From positions 2,542,001-2,606,000 of the forward strand of contig NZ_CP017562.2 in the NCBI RefSeq assembly GCF_001865575.2: a DNA stretch of 64,000 bases. Direction: 5' to 3'. The stretch comes from Paraburkholderia sprentiae WSM5005 (lineage in GTDB: Bacteria > Pseudomonadota > Gammaproteobacteria > Burkholderiales > Burkholderiaceae). Below the pieces are notes generated by a model that saw only the letters and a program-made list of their open reading frames with translations, searched no databases and was not told where the DNA came from. Position 1 is the stretch's first letter. The number at the start of each line of letters is the position of its first letter. Both the position numbers and the translations under genes were made by a program. Shown piece after piece: positions 1 to 12,800 of the stretch.

Positions 1-58
1 ATGAAAGCGCCTTTCGATGGGCAGGCGTGTGGGACGCCGCGCCTCGTTTCAGCCCGAT

Positions 59-859
59 TCAACTCAGATCGTTCTGATAGTAATACCCGGTTGTGACATA
101 CCAACCTCGACGGACTTCGACCGGCCGGTCCCCGTACGTATAGGACACGCGTTCGACCGAGAGCAACGGAAAACCCGCTGGCACATGCAGCAGGTCCGCC
201 ACCGCAGGCTCCGCCGCGACCGCGCGGATTTTTTCCGTCGCGCGAATCATGCGCGTGCCGAATTCCGTCTCGAACATCGCGTAGAGAGGACCCTTGTACT
301 CGGACAGCCGCTCGAGCGTGAGCCCGCGGAACACCGCGCCGGGCAGCCAGATTTCGTCGAGCACGGTGACTTCGCCGTCGAACTGCAGCAAACGCTTGAT
401 CAGCACGACCGGATCAGCGGGCTTCAGATCGAGCTGCCGAGCAATTTCCGCCGACGCGCGCAGCCGCCGGCATTCGAGCAGACGGCTCACGTGCGGGTGC
501 TCGGCGCCGTCGTCGGCGAGCAATCTGAGAAAGCGGAATTGCGCGCGCTCTTCGTTGTGCGTCGCAACGAATGTGCCCTTGCCCTGGCGGCGCACCAGCA
601 GGTTGTCGGCGGCCAGTTCGTCGATCGCCTTGCGCACGGTGCCTTGGCTCACCCTGAAACGCGCGGCCAGTTCGACTTCACTCGGAATGATCTCGCCCGG
701 CTTCCATTCGCCGCTTTCGAGGCTCTGCGTAATCAAGCCCTTGATCTGTTGATACAACGGGCTGAAGGTCGGCGACGCAGCAGGAGAAACAGCGGATACA
801 CCTTCGCCCGCGGCCCCCTGGCCATTCGGGTTCGCAGGATTCGCCGGGTTCGAATTCAT
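59..859 (-). CDS. GntR/HutC-family transcriptional regulator
   Basis: A 266-residue DNA-binding repressor-type protein. Residues about 33-100 form a GntR winged helix (PLYQQIKGLI, IIPSEVELAARFRVSQGTVR, then the VRRQGKGTFV wing). Residues about 120-260 look like the UTRA ligand-binding domain of the HutC subfamily (LLSVERVSYTYGDRPVEV). The first 30 residues are a low-complexity Asn/Pro/Ala tail. It is divergent from mdh, and the intervening region carries a perfect 16-bp palindrome. In Burkholderiales a GntR gene commonly sits beside TCA-cycle genes, so I infer control of the mdh side and of itself. The effector is unknown. An upstream ATG at 875 is in another frame. Family call is firm; target genes are inferred. 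Confidence 0.88.
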   Translation of the reverse strand: MNSNPANPANPNGQGAAGEGVSAVSPAASPTFSPLYQQIKGLITQSLESGEWKPGEIIPSEVELAARFRVSQGTVRKAIDELAADNLLVRRQGKGTFVATHNEERAQFRFLRLLADDGAEHPHVSRLLECRRLRASAEIARQLDLKPADPVVLIKRLLQFDGEVTVLDEIWLPGAVFRGLTLERLSEYKGPLYAMFETEFGTRMIRATEKIRAVAAEPAVADLLHVPAGFPLLSVERVSYTYGDRPVEVRRGWYVTTGYYYQNDLS

Positions 860-916
860 GCGCGCATTTCATCATAAAGGGCTGGGGCGCGTCTAGGGTT
901 TTTCCCGGGATAGATG

Positions 917-932
917 TGTCTTATATAAGACA
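917..932. promoter_or_regulatory. Probable GntR operator, 16-bp perfect palindrome
   Basis: TGTCTTATATAAGACA reads identically on both strands. Its form (GTCTTATATAAGAC core) fits HutC/GntR-type operators, and it lies between the two divergent genes, 10 bp upstream of the -35 box of the mdh-side promoter. Binding by the adjacent GntR protein is inferred. Confidence 0.65.
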
Positions 933-942
933 TAAGATACGG

Positions 943-971
943 TTGACTTTGTCCCTTTCAACTCCTACACT
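943..971 (+). promoter_or_regulatory. Sigma-70 promoter towards mdh
   Basis: TTGACT (943-948) and TACACT (966-971) are separated by exactly 17 bp. The promoter predicts a transcript start near 978, giving an mdh leader of about 420 nt. Confidence 0.55.
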
Positions 972-1397
972 CCTTGTCGAGCAAGGGTTTGCGGGTTTTT
1001 GCGGCGGCTGTTCGATGCGGCGCCGCGACGCTCAGGCAGCCACTCTGCACTATGCCGTCCCCTACGCAGTTCCGGTTTCGATTCGCCGCCATCCGTTGCA
1101 CTCGCGCGCTGTACCCGTGTTGCACCCGCTGGCCAGACGCTTGCCGAAACGCGCTGTTTGCAGGAGCCCGCACCGTGCAGTTGCGACTCCGCCCGGCGCG
1201 AGCCTTGGACCATCCCTCCCGCTCGGCAGTACAGGTTTCCCGCACGGCGGTCTCGCCGCAGCGCGCCACCCGTCTCGGCACATTTCCGAGCCCGCACGCG
1301 AACAGTGAATTCCGCCGTGTTTCGCAACGCTTCGCTGAACGCGCATATAGAATGGCGTTTTCCCTAGCGTCTAACGCATCGTCCTGGAGATTTCTCA

Positions 1398-2381
1398 ATG
1401 GCTAAGCCCGCAAAGCGCGTTGCCGTCACCGGCGCCGCAGGTCAAATCGCTTACTCCCTGCTGTTTCGCATCGCCAATGGCGACCTGCTCGGCAAGGACC
1501 AGCCGGTGATCCTGCAATTGCTCGATCTGCCGCAAGCGCAAGCCGCCGTCAAAGGCGTCGTGATGGAACTGGATGATTGCGCATTCCCGCTGCTGTCGGG
1601 CGTCGTGATCACGGACGACCCGAAGGTCGCGTTCAAGGACGCCGACATTGCGTTGCTCGTCGGCGCGCGTCCGCGTTCGAAGGGCATGGAGCGCAAGGAT
1701 CTGCTGTCGGCCAACGCCGAAATCTTCACGGTTCAGGGCAAGGCGCTGAACGACGTCGCCAGCCGCGACGTGAAGGTGCTGGTGGTCGGCAACCCGGCCA
1801 ACACGAACGCGTACATCGCGATGAAGTCGGCGCCGGATCTGCCGAAGAAGAACTTCACCGCGATGCTGCGTCTGGACCACAACCGCGCGCTGTCGCAACT
1901 GGCCGCCAAGTCGGGCAAGCCGGTCGCGTCGATCGAAAAGCTCGCGGTGTGGGGCAACCACTCGCCGACCATGTATCCGGATTTCCGCTTCGCTTCCGCG
2001 GAAGGCCAGGACCTGACCAAGCTGATCAACGACGACGAATGGAACCGCAACACGTTCATCCCGACCGTCGGCAAGCGCGGCGCGGCGATCATCGAAGCGC
2101 GCGGCCTGTCGTCGGCGGCATCGGCGGCTAATGCTGCCATCGACCACGTGCGCGACTGGGTGCTGGGCACCAACGGCAAGTGGGTCACCATGGGCATTCC
2201 GTCGGACGGCTCGTACGGAATCCCCGAAGACATCATCTACGGCGTGCCGGTGACCTGCGAAAACGGCGAGTACAAGCGCGTCGAAGGTCTGACAATCGAC
2301 GCGTTCTCGCGCGAAAAGATGGACGGCACGCTGCAGGAACTGCTGGAAGAGCGCGAAGGCGTTCAGCATCTGCTCGGCTAA
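1398..2381 (+). CDS. mdh: Malate dehydrogenase
   Basis: NAD-dependent malate dehydrogenase of the TCA cycle (malate to oxaloacetate, cytoplasm), 327 residues, full family length. The N-terminal dinucleotide fold has [18 protein letters not shown]. The substrate-binding segment [11 protein letters not shown] and the catalytic histidine in [11 protein letters not shown] (His188) are intact. The ATG at 1398 follows CTGGAGATTTCTCA, with GGAG as ribosome site. A terminator follows directly, so mdh appears to be its own unit at the head of the citrate/methylcitrate gene block. Probably controlled by the divergent GntR protein. Confidence 0.97.
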
Positions 2382-2397
2382 GCACCCGATGCGAACG

Positions 2398-2441
2398 AAC
2401 CGGAACGCCGAAGCGTCAGCGCCGCGGGTTCCGGTTTTTTT
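2398..2441 (+). terminator. Rho-independent terminator after mdh
   Basis: Arms AACCGGAAC (2398-2406) and GTTCCGGTT (2428-2436) enclose a 21-nt GC-rich loop and run into a T tract (2435-2441). Confidence 0.75.
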
Positions 2442-2573
2442 CCGTGCGAATGGCCGTGCGATCATCGCCATTCGCGTCTGATTCGAACCTGCTTTGCCGG
2501 TGCCCGACGGCACACTCGCAGAGCACGCCCGAATCCGACATCCCAAATCCTCACCACGCCCCACACGCCGAAG

Positions 2574-3578
2574 ATGCGCGTTCTCACACCCGCCGAAGTG
2601 CTGTTTGAGGGCGAAGCGCCGCCCACCGTACTGCCTGCCTGCGATCACTACGCGGGCAGCGAAAAGCTGATGCTGAAGTCGCTCGCATTGCAGCAGCAAC
2701 TCGGCCCGGTGTTCGATGTCACGCTCGATTGCGAAGACGGCGCGCAGGTGGGCCGCGAGGCCGAGCACGCGGAGCTCGTCGCATCGCTGCTGGGCAGCGA
2801 GCATGACCGCTTCGGCCGCGTCGGCGTGCGCATTCATGACTTCGCTCACGCGCACTGGCGCGACGACGCACGCCTCATTCTGCGCGCTGCAAAGCGAGCA
2901 CCCGCTTACATCACGCTCCCGAAAATCCGCCACGTCCATGATGCCGCCGAAATGATCGCGTTCATCGAGGCGACGCGGCGCGAGCTCGGCATCGCGCAGC
3001 CGGTGCCGGTGCAGTTGCTGGTCGAAACCCACGGCGCGCTCACGCGCGTGTTCGAACTAGCCGCGCTGCCGGGCGTCGAGGCGCTGAGCTTCGGCCTGAT
3101 GGACTTCGTCTCCGCGCACGACGGCGCCATCCCCGATACGGCAATGCGCTCGCCTGGCCAATTCGATCATCCGCTGGTGCGGCGCGCGAAGCTCGAGATT
3201 TCGGCGGCCTGCCATGCGTTCGGCAAGGTGCCGTCGCACAACGTCAGCACCGAAGTGCGCGACATGAGCGTGGTCGCGAACGACGCACAGCGTGCCCGCA
3301 ACGAGTTTGGCTACACGCGCATGTGGAGCATCCACCCGGCGCAGATCGAGGCGATCGTCGCCGCGTTCGCGCCGCGCGACGAAGAAATCGCGACGGCCAC
3401 CGACATCCTGCTGGGCGCGCAAACCGCGCACTGGGGCCCGACGCGTCACGGCGATACGCTGCACGACCGCGCGAGCTATCGCTACTACTGGTCGGTGCTG
3501 CGCCGCGCGCAAGCCACCGGCCGCGCTGTTCCGCAAGATGCGGCGCCACTTTTTTCGAAAGTGAGCGCTAACGGATAG
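2574..3578 (+). CDS. HpcH/HpaI aldolase, CitE-like CoA-ester lyase
   Basis: A 334-residue protein of the HpcH/HpaI aldolase and citrate-lyase-beta superfamily, a TIM barrel that cleaves or forms C-C bonds in acyl-CoA esters such as malyl- or citryl-CoA. Visible family features are [13 protein letters not shown] near the N terminus (Mg-binding acidic residues), the KIRH strand, VETHGAL with the conserved Glu, and [11 protein letters not shown]. No citrate lyase alpha or gamma subunit lies nearby, so it is unlikely to be part of a classical citrate lyase; a malyl-CoA-type lyase or thioesterase is more plausible. It opens the run of genes that continues with prpC 64 bp downstream. Substrate unresolved. 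Confidence 0.85.
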   Translation: MRVLTPAEVLFEGEAPPTVLPACDHYAGSEKLMLKSLALQQQLGPVFDVTLDCEDGAQVGREAEHAELVASLLGSEHDRFGRVGVRIHDFAHAHWRDDARLILRAAKRAPAYITLPKIRHVHDAAEMIAFIEATRRELGIAQPVPVQLLVETHGALTRVFELAALPGVEALSFGLMDFVSAHDGAIPDTAMRSPGQFDHPLVRRAKLEISAACHAFGKVPSHNVSTEVRDMSVVANDAQRARNEFGYTRMWSIHPAQIEAIVAAFAPRDEEIATATDILLGAQTAHWGPTRHGDTLHDRASYRYYWSVLRRAQATGRAVPQDAAPLFSKVSANG

Positions 3579-3642
3579 TCGGCGGCATGAGGAACGCGGT
3601 TCAAATGGCAGCGATGAGCCGGGACACAGGAGAAGGCGGACG

Positions 3643-4830
3643 ATGAGCGAGACGACGCAAGACGCCGGCGCAACGGGCGACAACCAGACGCAAAGCGGCT
3701 TCAAGCCGAAAAAATCCGTCGCACTGTCCGGTGTGACCGCGGGCAACACCGCGCTGTGCACGGTCGGCAAGACCGGCAACGATCTGCACTATCGCGGCTA
3801 CGACATTCTCGATATCGCCAGCGCGTGCGAGTTCGAGGAAGTCGCGCATCTGCTGGTGCACGGCAAGCTGCCGACCCAGGCGGAACTGGGCGCATACAAG
3901 ACGAAGTTGAAGTCGATGCGCGGGCTGCCCGCCAACGTGAAGGCCGCGCTCGAATGGATTCCCGCCGCCGCCCATCCGATGGACGTGATGCGCACCGGCG
4001 TGTCGGTGCTCGGCACCGTGCTGCCGGAGAAGGACGATCACAACCTGCCCGGCGCGCGCGACATCGCCGACAAGCTGATGGCCTCGCTCGGCTCGATGCT
4101 GCTGTACTGGTATCACTACTCGCACAACGGCAAGCGCATCGAAGTCGAAACCGACGACGATTCGATCGGCGGCCACTTCCTGCATCTGCTGCATGGCGTC
4201 GCGCCGTCGAAGGCGTGGGTCGACGCGATGCATGTGTCGCTGAACCTGTATGCGGAGCACGAGTTCAACGCGTCGACGTTCACCGGCCGCGTGATCGCGG
4301 GCACGGGCTCGGACATCTACTCGGCGATCACCGGCGCGATCGGCGCGCTGCGCGGCCCGAAACACGGTGGCGCCAATGAAGCCGCGTTCGAGATCCAGTC
4401 GCGCTACCAGACGCCCGACGAGGCCGAAGCCGACATCCGCCGCCGCGTCGGGAACAGGGAAGTCGTGATCGGCTTCGGCCATCCGGTGTACACGATCTCG
4501 GACCCGCGCAACAAGGTGATCAAGGAAGTCGCGAAAAAGCTGTCGAAGGAAGCCGGCAATCTGAAGCTGTTCTCGATCGCCGAGCGGCTCGAATCGGTGA
4601 TGTGGGACGCGAAGAAGATGTTCCCGAACCTGGACTGGTTCAGCGCGGTGTCGTATCACATGATGGGCGTGCCGACCGCGATGTTCACGCCGCTGTTCGT
4701 GATCTCGCGTACGGCAGGATGGAGCGCGCACATCATCGAGCAGCGCGTCGACAACAAGATCATCCGGCCGAGCGCGAATTACACCGGACCCGAGAATTTG
4801 AGGTACGTGCCGCTAAATAGGAGAAAATAG
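3643..4830 (+). CDS. prpC: 2-methylcitrate synthase
   Basis: Condenses propionyl-CoA with oxaloacetate to 2-methylcitrate, the first step of the methylcitrate route for propionate. Length is 395 residues. The citrate-synthase catalytic residues are visible: His241 in KHGGANEA, His280 in GFGHPVY and Asp331 in [11 protein letters not shown]. The short form, the N-terminal [11 protein letters not shown] and the RPSANYTGP ending are typical of PrpC rather than GltA. The first 20 residues (Gln/Thr/Gly-rich) are an extra tail. The start follows GGAGAAGG at a good distance. The enzyme may also make citrate; the name rests on family resemblance. Confidence 0.93.
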   Translation: MSETTQDAGATGDNQTQSGFKPKKSVALSGVTAGNTALCTVGKTGNDLHYRGYDILDIASACEFEEVAHLLVHGKLPTQAELGAYKTKLKSMRGLPANVKAALEWIPAAAHPMDVMRTGVSVLGTVLPEKDDHNLPGARDIADKLMASLGSMLLYWYHYSHNGKRIEVETDDDSIGGHFLHLLHGVAPSKAWVDAMHVSLNLYAEHEFNASTFTGRVIAGTGSDIYSAITGAIGALRGPKHGGANEAAFEIQSRYQTPDEAEADIRRRVGNREVVIGFGHPVYTISDPRNKVIKEVAKKLSKEAGNLKLFSIAERLESVMWDAKKMFPNLDWFSAVSYHMMGVPTAMFTPLFVISRTAGWSAHIIEQRVDNKIIRPSANYTGPENLRYVPLNRRK

Positions 4831-4932
4831 CGGTCGCTGTGCGCTTCACAGCGCGCGCAGTTCAACCCGCGCGGCCGCCGGACCGGTCGTCCGCGCACTG
4901 TTTAATTGAATCCAGATAGAAAGGTTTTCTCC

Positions 4933-5448
4933 ATGAAAAAGCTGATGATCGCCGCCATGATTGGCGCCCTGTCAACGACGATGCTGTCCGTCGCGACTGA
5001 CGCCGCTGCTGCGGACACGGCCACTACCACAACGAAGAAGCCGGCTACCAAGGCGGTGGCCAAGCGCCCGGAGCCGCGCCGCCTGATCAAGCGCAAGCCG
5101 AGTGCGGCGAAGGAAGCGAAGGTCGATCCGATCCCGGACGGCGCGGAAAAGTGGTCGTGCAAGGACGGCCTTGCTTTCGAAATGAAAGGCGACATGAAGC
5201 GTGACCAGATCGTCACGGTTCACTGGGCGAACAAGAATTACAACCTGCCGCGCGAATCGACCACGACGGGCGCCGATCGCTTCCACGACGCGGCAACCGG
5301 TATGGACCTCGTCGTGATCCCGACGAAGGCCATGCTGTTCCAGGACAAGGACAGCTCGCGTCTCGCCGACGAGTGCAAGACGATCGCCATGGAACAGGGC
5401 GCGCCGGCTGCAACGCAATCGAACGCGATCAACAAGACCGGCAACTGA
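4933..5448 (+). CDS. Exported hypothetical protein inside the prp cluster
   Basis: Unrecognised 171-residue protein. The N terminus is a Sec signal peptide: MKK, a hydrophobic run, then an Ala-rich cleavage region near TDAAAA-DTAT. A Thr/Lys/Pro-rich linker follows, then a small domain with two cysteines (WSCKDGL and ADECKT), which could form a disulfide in the periplasm. I take the ATG at 4933, preceded by AGAAAGG, over an in-frame ATG at 4906 that would place nine charged residues before the signal. It lies between prpC (102 bp upstream) and prpD (24 bp downstream) on the same strand, an odd place for an exported protein. Function unknown. Confidence 0.8.
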   Translation: MKKLMIAAMIGALSTTMLSVATDAAAADTATTTTKKPATKAVAKRPEPRRLIKRKPSAAKEAKVDPIPDGAEKWSCKDGLAFEMKGDMKRDQIVTVHWANKNYNLPRESTTTGADRFHDAATGMDLVVIPTKAMLFQDKDSSRLADECKTIAMEQGAPAATQSNAINKTGN

Positions 5449-5472
5449 TTCTCGCCGCCAGGGAAACCCCCG

Positions 5473-6924
5473 ATGTCCGCCCCGATCTCCAACGCACGAC
5501 CCGCCCCGGACGCCGTCCTGGTCGATATCGTCGACTATGTGCTGGACTACCGGATCGACAGCGCGCTCGCGCTGGAAACCGCGCGTCATTGCCTGATCGA
5601 CACGCTCGGTTGCGGACTCGAGGCGCTTACCTACCCGGCCTGCACCAAGCTGATGGGACCGATCGTGGCAGGCACGATCGTCCCCAACGGCGCGAAGGTG
5701 CCGGGCACTTCGTTTCAGCTGGACCCCGTTCAGGCCGCCTTCAACATCGGCGCGATGATCCGCTGGCTCGATTTCAACGACACATGGCTCGCCGCGGAAT
5801 GGGGACATCCGTCCGACAATCTCGGCGGCATCCTGGCGACGGCCGACTGGCTCTCGCGCACCGCCATCGCAGCGGGCAAAGCGCCGCTGACGATGAAAGA
5901 CGTCCTGATCGCAATGATCAAGGCGCACGAAATTCAAGGCTGCATCGCGCTCGAGAACTCGTTCAACAAGGTCGGGCTCGATCACGTGTTGCTCGTCAAG
6001 CTCGCGTCGACCGCGGTAGTCGGCCAGCTGATCGGCCTCACGCGCGACGAGCTGATCAACGCGGTATCGCAGGCGCTCGTCGATGGACAGGCGCTGCGCA
6101 CCTATCGCCATGCGCCGAACACCGGTTCGCGCAAATCGTGGGCCGCCGGCGACGCGACGTCGCGCGCCGTGCGTCTCGCACTGATATCGAAGACCGGCGA
6201 AATGGGCTATCCGTCGGTGCTCAGCGCGAAAACCTGGGGCTTCTACGACGTGCTGTTCGACGGCAAGCCGTTCAAGTTCCAGCGTCCGTACGGTTCGTAC
6301 GTGATGGAAAACGTGCTCTTCAAGATCTCGTTTCCGGCCGAATTCCATGCGCAAACCGCCGTGGAAGCCGCGCTCATGCTGCATGCGCGGCTCGCCGCGC
6401 AGGGCCGGCGCGTCGACGACATTCGCCGCATCACGATTCGCACGCACGAAGCCGCGATTCGCATCATCGATAAAAAGGGACCTCTGAACAATCCGGCCGA
6501 CCGTGATCATTGCATCCAGTACATGATCGCGGTGCCGCTGATTTTCGGCCGTCTGACGGCTGCCGATTACGAAGATCGGGTGGCGCACGACGCGCGTATC
6601 GATGGGTTGCGCGCGAAAATGGAATGCGTCGAAGACCCGCAGTTCACGAAGGATTATCACGACCCGGACAAGCGTTCGATCGCCAACGCACTGACGATCG
6701 AATTCAACGACGGGTCGAAGTTCGGTGAAGTCGTAGTCGCATACCCGATCGGTCATCAGCGCCGTCGTGAAGACGGTATTCCGTTGCTGGTCGAGAAGTT
6801 CAAGACCAACCTCGCGCGGCGCTTTGCGGTCAAGCAACAACGGGCGATTCTCGATGTATCGCTCGACCAGGCCAAGCTCGAAGCGACGCCGGTCAATGAA
6901 TACGTTGATCTTTACGTCATCTAG
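5473..6924 (+). CDS. prpD: 2-methylcitrate dehydratase
   Basis: PrpD/MmgE family, 483 residues, as usual for the family. It dehydrates 2-methylcitrate to 2-methyl-cis-aconitate without an iron-sulfur cluster, and homologues also act on citrate. Family signatures include [10 protein letters not shown] near residue 38, [16 protein letters not shown] with the conserved acidic active-site stretch, the GHPSDNLGG loop, and [29 protein letters not shown]. It is 42 bp upstream of acnA, which could supply the rehydration step giving 2-methylisocitrate. The lyase PrpB that would finish the route is not in this window. Confidence 0.94.
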   Translation: MSAPISNARPAPDAVLVDIVDYVLDYRIDSALALETARHCLIDTLGCGLEALTYPACTKLMGPIVAGTIVPNGAKVPGTSFQLDPVQAAFNIGAMIRWLDFNDTWLAAEWGHPSDNLGGILATADWLSRTAIAAGKAPLTMKDVLIAMIKAHEIQGCIALENSFNKVGLDHVLLVKLASTAVVGQLIGLTRDELINAVSQALVDGQALRTYRHAPNTGSRKSWAAGDATSRAVRLALISKTGEMGYPSVLSAKTWGFYDVLFDGKPFKFQRPYGSYVMENVLFKISFPAEFHAQTAVEAALMLHARLAAQGRRVDDIRRITIRTHEAAIRIIDKKGPLNNPADRDHCIQYMIAVPLIFGRLTAADYEDRVAHDARIDGLRAKMECVEDPQFTKDYHDPDKRSIANALTIEFNDGSKFGEVVVAYPIGHQRRREDGIPLLVEKFKTNLARRFAVKQQRAILDVSLDQAKLEATPVNEYVDLYVI

Positions 6925-6966
6925 GTTGAGTACTGTAGTTCCGCGATCCAAACCAAGGAAAACACC

Positions 6967-9681
<2,715 letters not shown>

Positions 9682-9752
9682 GCCTGGCCGCAACGCATAC
9701 AGCCTCGCTGTTTTGCAGGGGCTGCGTCCTGTGGAGGGCGCAGCCGACTTTC

Positions 9753-9781
9753 AAGCCCGACCTCAGGTCGGGCTTTTTTTA
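9753..9781 (+). terminator. Rho-independent terminator after acnA
   Basis: Perfect 11-bp arms AAGCCCGACCT (9753-9763) and AGGTCGGGCTT (9765-9775) are followed by a T run. The reverse complement also has a T run, so it may serve the convergent gene ending at 9819 as well. Confidence 0.9.
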
Positions 9782-9818
9782 TGGGCTCACGTCACAGCTC
9801 GCGCCACGCAATCACTCA

Positions 9819-12800
9819 TCACTTCAACCCGAAATCGACCCGCGTCGTCGCACCCTTGTCTTTGATGTCGTCGGCATTCATCTTCGGCGCGACGATAAAC
9901 ACGCGGCTGCTGTCGATCTTGCCTTGCAGGTACTGCTGCACGCTCTGCGCGCGTTGCTGCGCGAGTTGCCTCAGGCTCGCGTCGTCGACCGGTGCGTGGG
10001 CCGCGAGCGCGGTCTTCATGTCGTCGTCGGGCAGCGTCTTCGTGATGCCGATGAAGTTGCGCGGCTTCTTGAAGTCGGTCGATTTGTAGGCCTTCGCCAG
10101 ATATTTGTCGTACTCCTGCTGATCGACCGTGACCGTCGACAGATCGACGCTCTGGCCGTTGCCCACCGCGTCCTTGATCTTCTGACGCTTGACCATCTGA
10201 TCGACGTACCGCGTGCGCAGCGCCGGCTCATCGACCTTTGGATCGACGCGTCCGATCAGGTCCATGCGAATCGACGGCTTGTCGGCGAGCGCCTTCACGA
10301 TCGTGTCGAGCTTCTGCTTGTCGGCGTCGGTGAGCGTCGCCGAGCCTGCCTCGAACTCGACGTAGCCGAGTTCCTCGCCGTTGCCGCCGACCGCGTGCGC
10401 GATCAGCGAGAACGGCGCGGTCACCGCCTTTTCGAGCAGATTGAGCACCGCATGCCATATCAGCCCACCGATGCTGAACTCCGGGTTCGACAGCGAGCCC
10501 GAGACCGGCAGGTTCACGTCGATCTCGCCACGCGAGTTCTTCAGCAGCGAGATCGCGAAACGCACCGGCAGCTTGGTCGCGGTGTCGTTGTCGATATGAT
10601 CGCCGAACGTCAGCTGATCGATGAACAGGTGGTTGTTCGCATTGAGCTGGTCGTTCTCGAGCTTGTAATGCAGATCGACGTTGAGCTTGCCCTTCGTGAT
10701 CGGATAGCCGGCGTATTTCGCCGAATACGGCGTCAGGTTGGTCAGCTCGATGTCGTGCGCGGTCGCGGTCAGATCGAGCGCCGGTTTCGCGATCAGCGGG
10801 TTGACGGTGCCGCGGATCGTCAGCGGACCGTTGGCCGCGAGCTTCGCGGCGACGTCGACCGGCGCGGGTGTGATCGATTCCGTACCGAACGCGCCGATGG
10901 TGCCCTGAATGCCGACGAGGTTCGCCGTGTAGTTCGGCTTGACGAAGTTGTCGGTGTAGGTGACGCGGCCCTGTTGCAACACTAGCTGCCCGAAGTGCAG
11001 CTTGACCGGGCTTTGCGGCGGCTTCGCGGCCGTGACGGTGGCCACGGGCGCCGCGGCTGCCGTCCGCGGCGTTGGAGCCGATGCCGCGACCGGCGCGGAC
11101 GCCGCGACCGCTTCCGAGACCGCCGGCGGGGTCAGCGGAATCGGTGGCGTGCCGCCCTCGTGCGCGACCACATCGTTCAGGTTCAGCTTGCCTTGCGCGT
11201 CGAGCAGCACGCGTCCATAGAACTTCGAGAACGTCGCGCGGCCCGCGTCGACCACGGTGCCGTGCTCGTCGTAGTCGGCCTTCAGGTTCGACAGCGCGAG
11301 CGAGCCCCAGCCCGCGAACGGGGCCGACGTCACCTTGTCGAGCATGCGCACGGCGACGAGCGCCATGTCGCCGCGAAAGTTCGCTTTCAGCGACTTTGCC
11401 TGGGTGACCGCAAGATCGCCGTTCGCGTTCAGCAGCGCGCTCGCGAGCGTCGCGTTCAGGTTGCTGCCGAAGTACGGCTCGAACGCGGCCGCGTCGAGCT
11501 GGTTTGCGTTGAGCTTGACGGCCAGCTTCAGCGGCGTCGCGGTCACGTCGCCCTTCACGGCGAGCGTGCCCTTTTTGTTCAATGTCGCTTGCAGGTCGAC
11601 CGGCAGCGGGCGGCTCAGGTCGTCACTGATCTGCCGCACCTTGAGCTGCACCGGCGAAAAGCTCAGCTTGACCGGCCGCGGCGTGGTGTTGTCGGTGAAA
11701 TCGGCGCTCGCGTCTTTGAGCGTCAATTCGCCGATCTTGTAGCGCCATGCGGGGCCTTCGGCCTGCGCTTTTTTCGCCGCGTGTATCGCCGTTCGCTCCG
11801 TCGCCTGTTGATGCGCCCCCGCGAGCGTGCTCAGATTGATGCTGCCGTCTTTCAGGCGCTGCGCGTCGACCGAGAGTCCGGTTACGTCGACGCTCGTTAC
11901 GTCGGCCGTGCGCGCCGCGACGTCGACCTGCTTGACCACCACGCTGCCCTGCGCGAGCGCGATGGCCGGCGTCTTGTCGCCGCGCGCCGCGAGCTTCACC
12001 GTCTGCATGTCCAGCTGCGTGTCCGCGACCGTCAGCGCCATCGGCGACTTGGACCAGTTCGCGTTGATATTCGCCGTCGCGGACAGTGCGCCGTCGAGCG
12101 CCTGCGCGGACGTCGCGGTGTCGAGATACGGCTGCAACGGCGGCAACTTCAGCGACTTCAGATCGAGCTTCGCGCTCGCCGTCTTCGCCGCGAGGCCGAC
12201 CGTGCCGTCGGCGGCGAGCGAACCCGCGCCGTCCTTCAGGTTCGTCTTCAGCGTGTAGTGCGCGGGCGTCGGCGCGAGCGTCGAGAAATCGGTCAGCGTG
12301 ACCGCGAGGTTTTGCAGACCGGTTTCGACTGGACGCGACGCGGCTTCGTCGCGCACGTTCACCGTGCCGTCGTCGATGGTGAAACGTTTGATCGCGAGGT
12401 CGAACGGCGGGGCCGCTTTTGCGGCGGCGGTTTTGGCGTTGGCATTCGCGTCAGTCGTTTCCTTTGCCGCCGTTGTTTGCGGCGCGGACGCGAACATATG
12501 CTCGACGCTCAATACGCCGTCCTTGTCGCGCGCGAGACTCGCGCCCGGCGCGTCGATGCGGATATCGTCGAAGTGATAGACGCTCTTCAACGGCTCGAGC
12601 GATGCCGCCGCCACATGCACCGCGCGCGCCGCGAAAAACGGCGCCTTGCTCTGATCGCGCACGTCGACGTCGTTCAGATCGACGGTGCCGGCAACGCGCA
12701 GCGACGGCGTGTCGTTCGACATCTCGAAGTTCAGCTTCAGGTCGGTGGACAGCTTGCCCGACTGGACGATCACCGGCAGCTTCGACGGCAGGTAGGACAC

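Larger units (their letters stand above)
860..1397. other. Divergent gntR-mdh intergenic region with long mdh leader
   Basis: This 538-bp gap holds a GntR-type palindrome (917-932), a good sigma-70 promoter reading towards mdh (943-971), and about 420 bases between that promoter and the mdh start in which I see no convincing reading frame. A second, weaker promoter-like TATAGAAT lies at about 1346-1353, and half of a GGGTTTTCCC-type motif at about 1356-1365. Confidence 0.6.

Noticed and set aside
1395..3032. A 545-codon frame antisense to mdh and the CitE-like gene
   Set aside because: Shadow frame; mdh is unambiguous on the plus strand.
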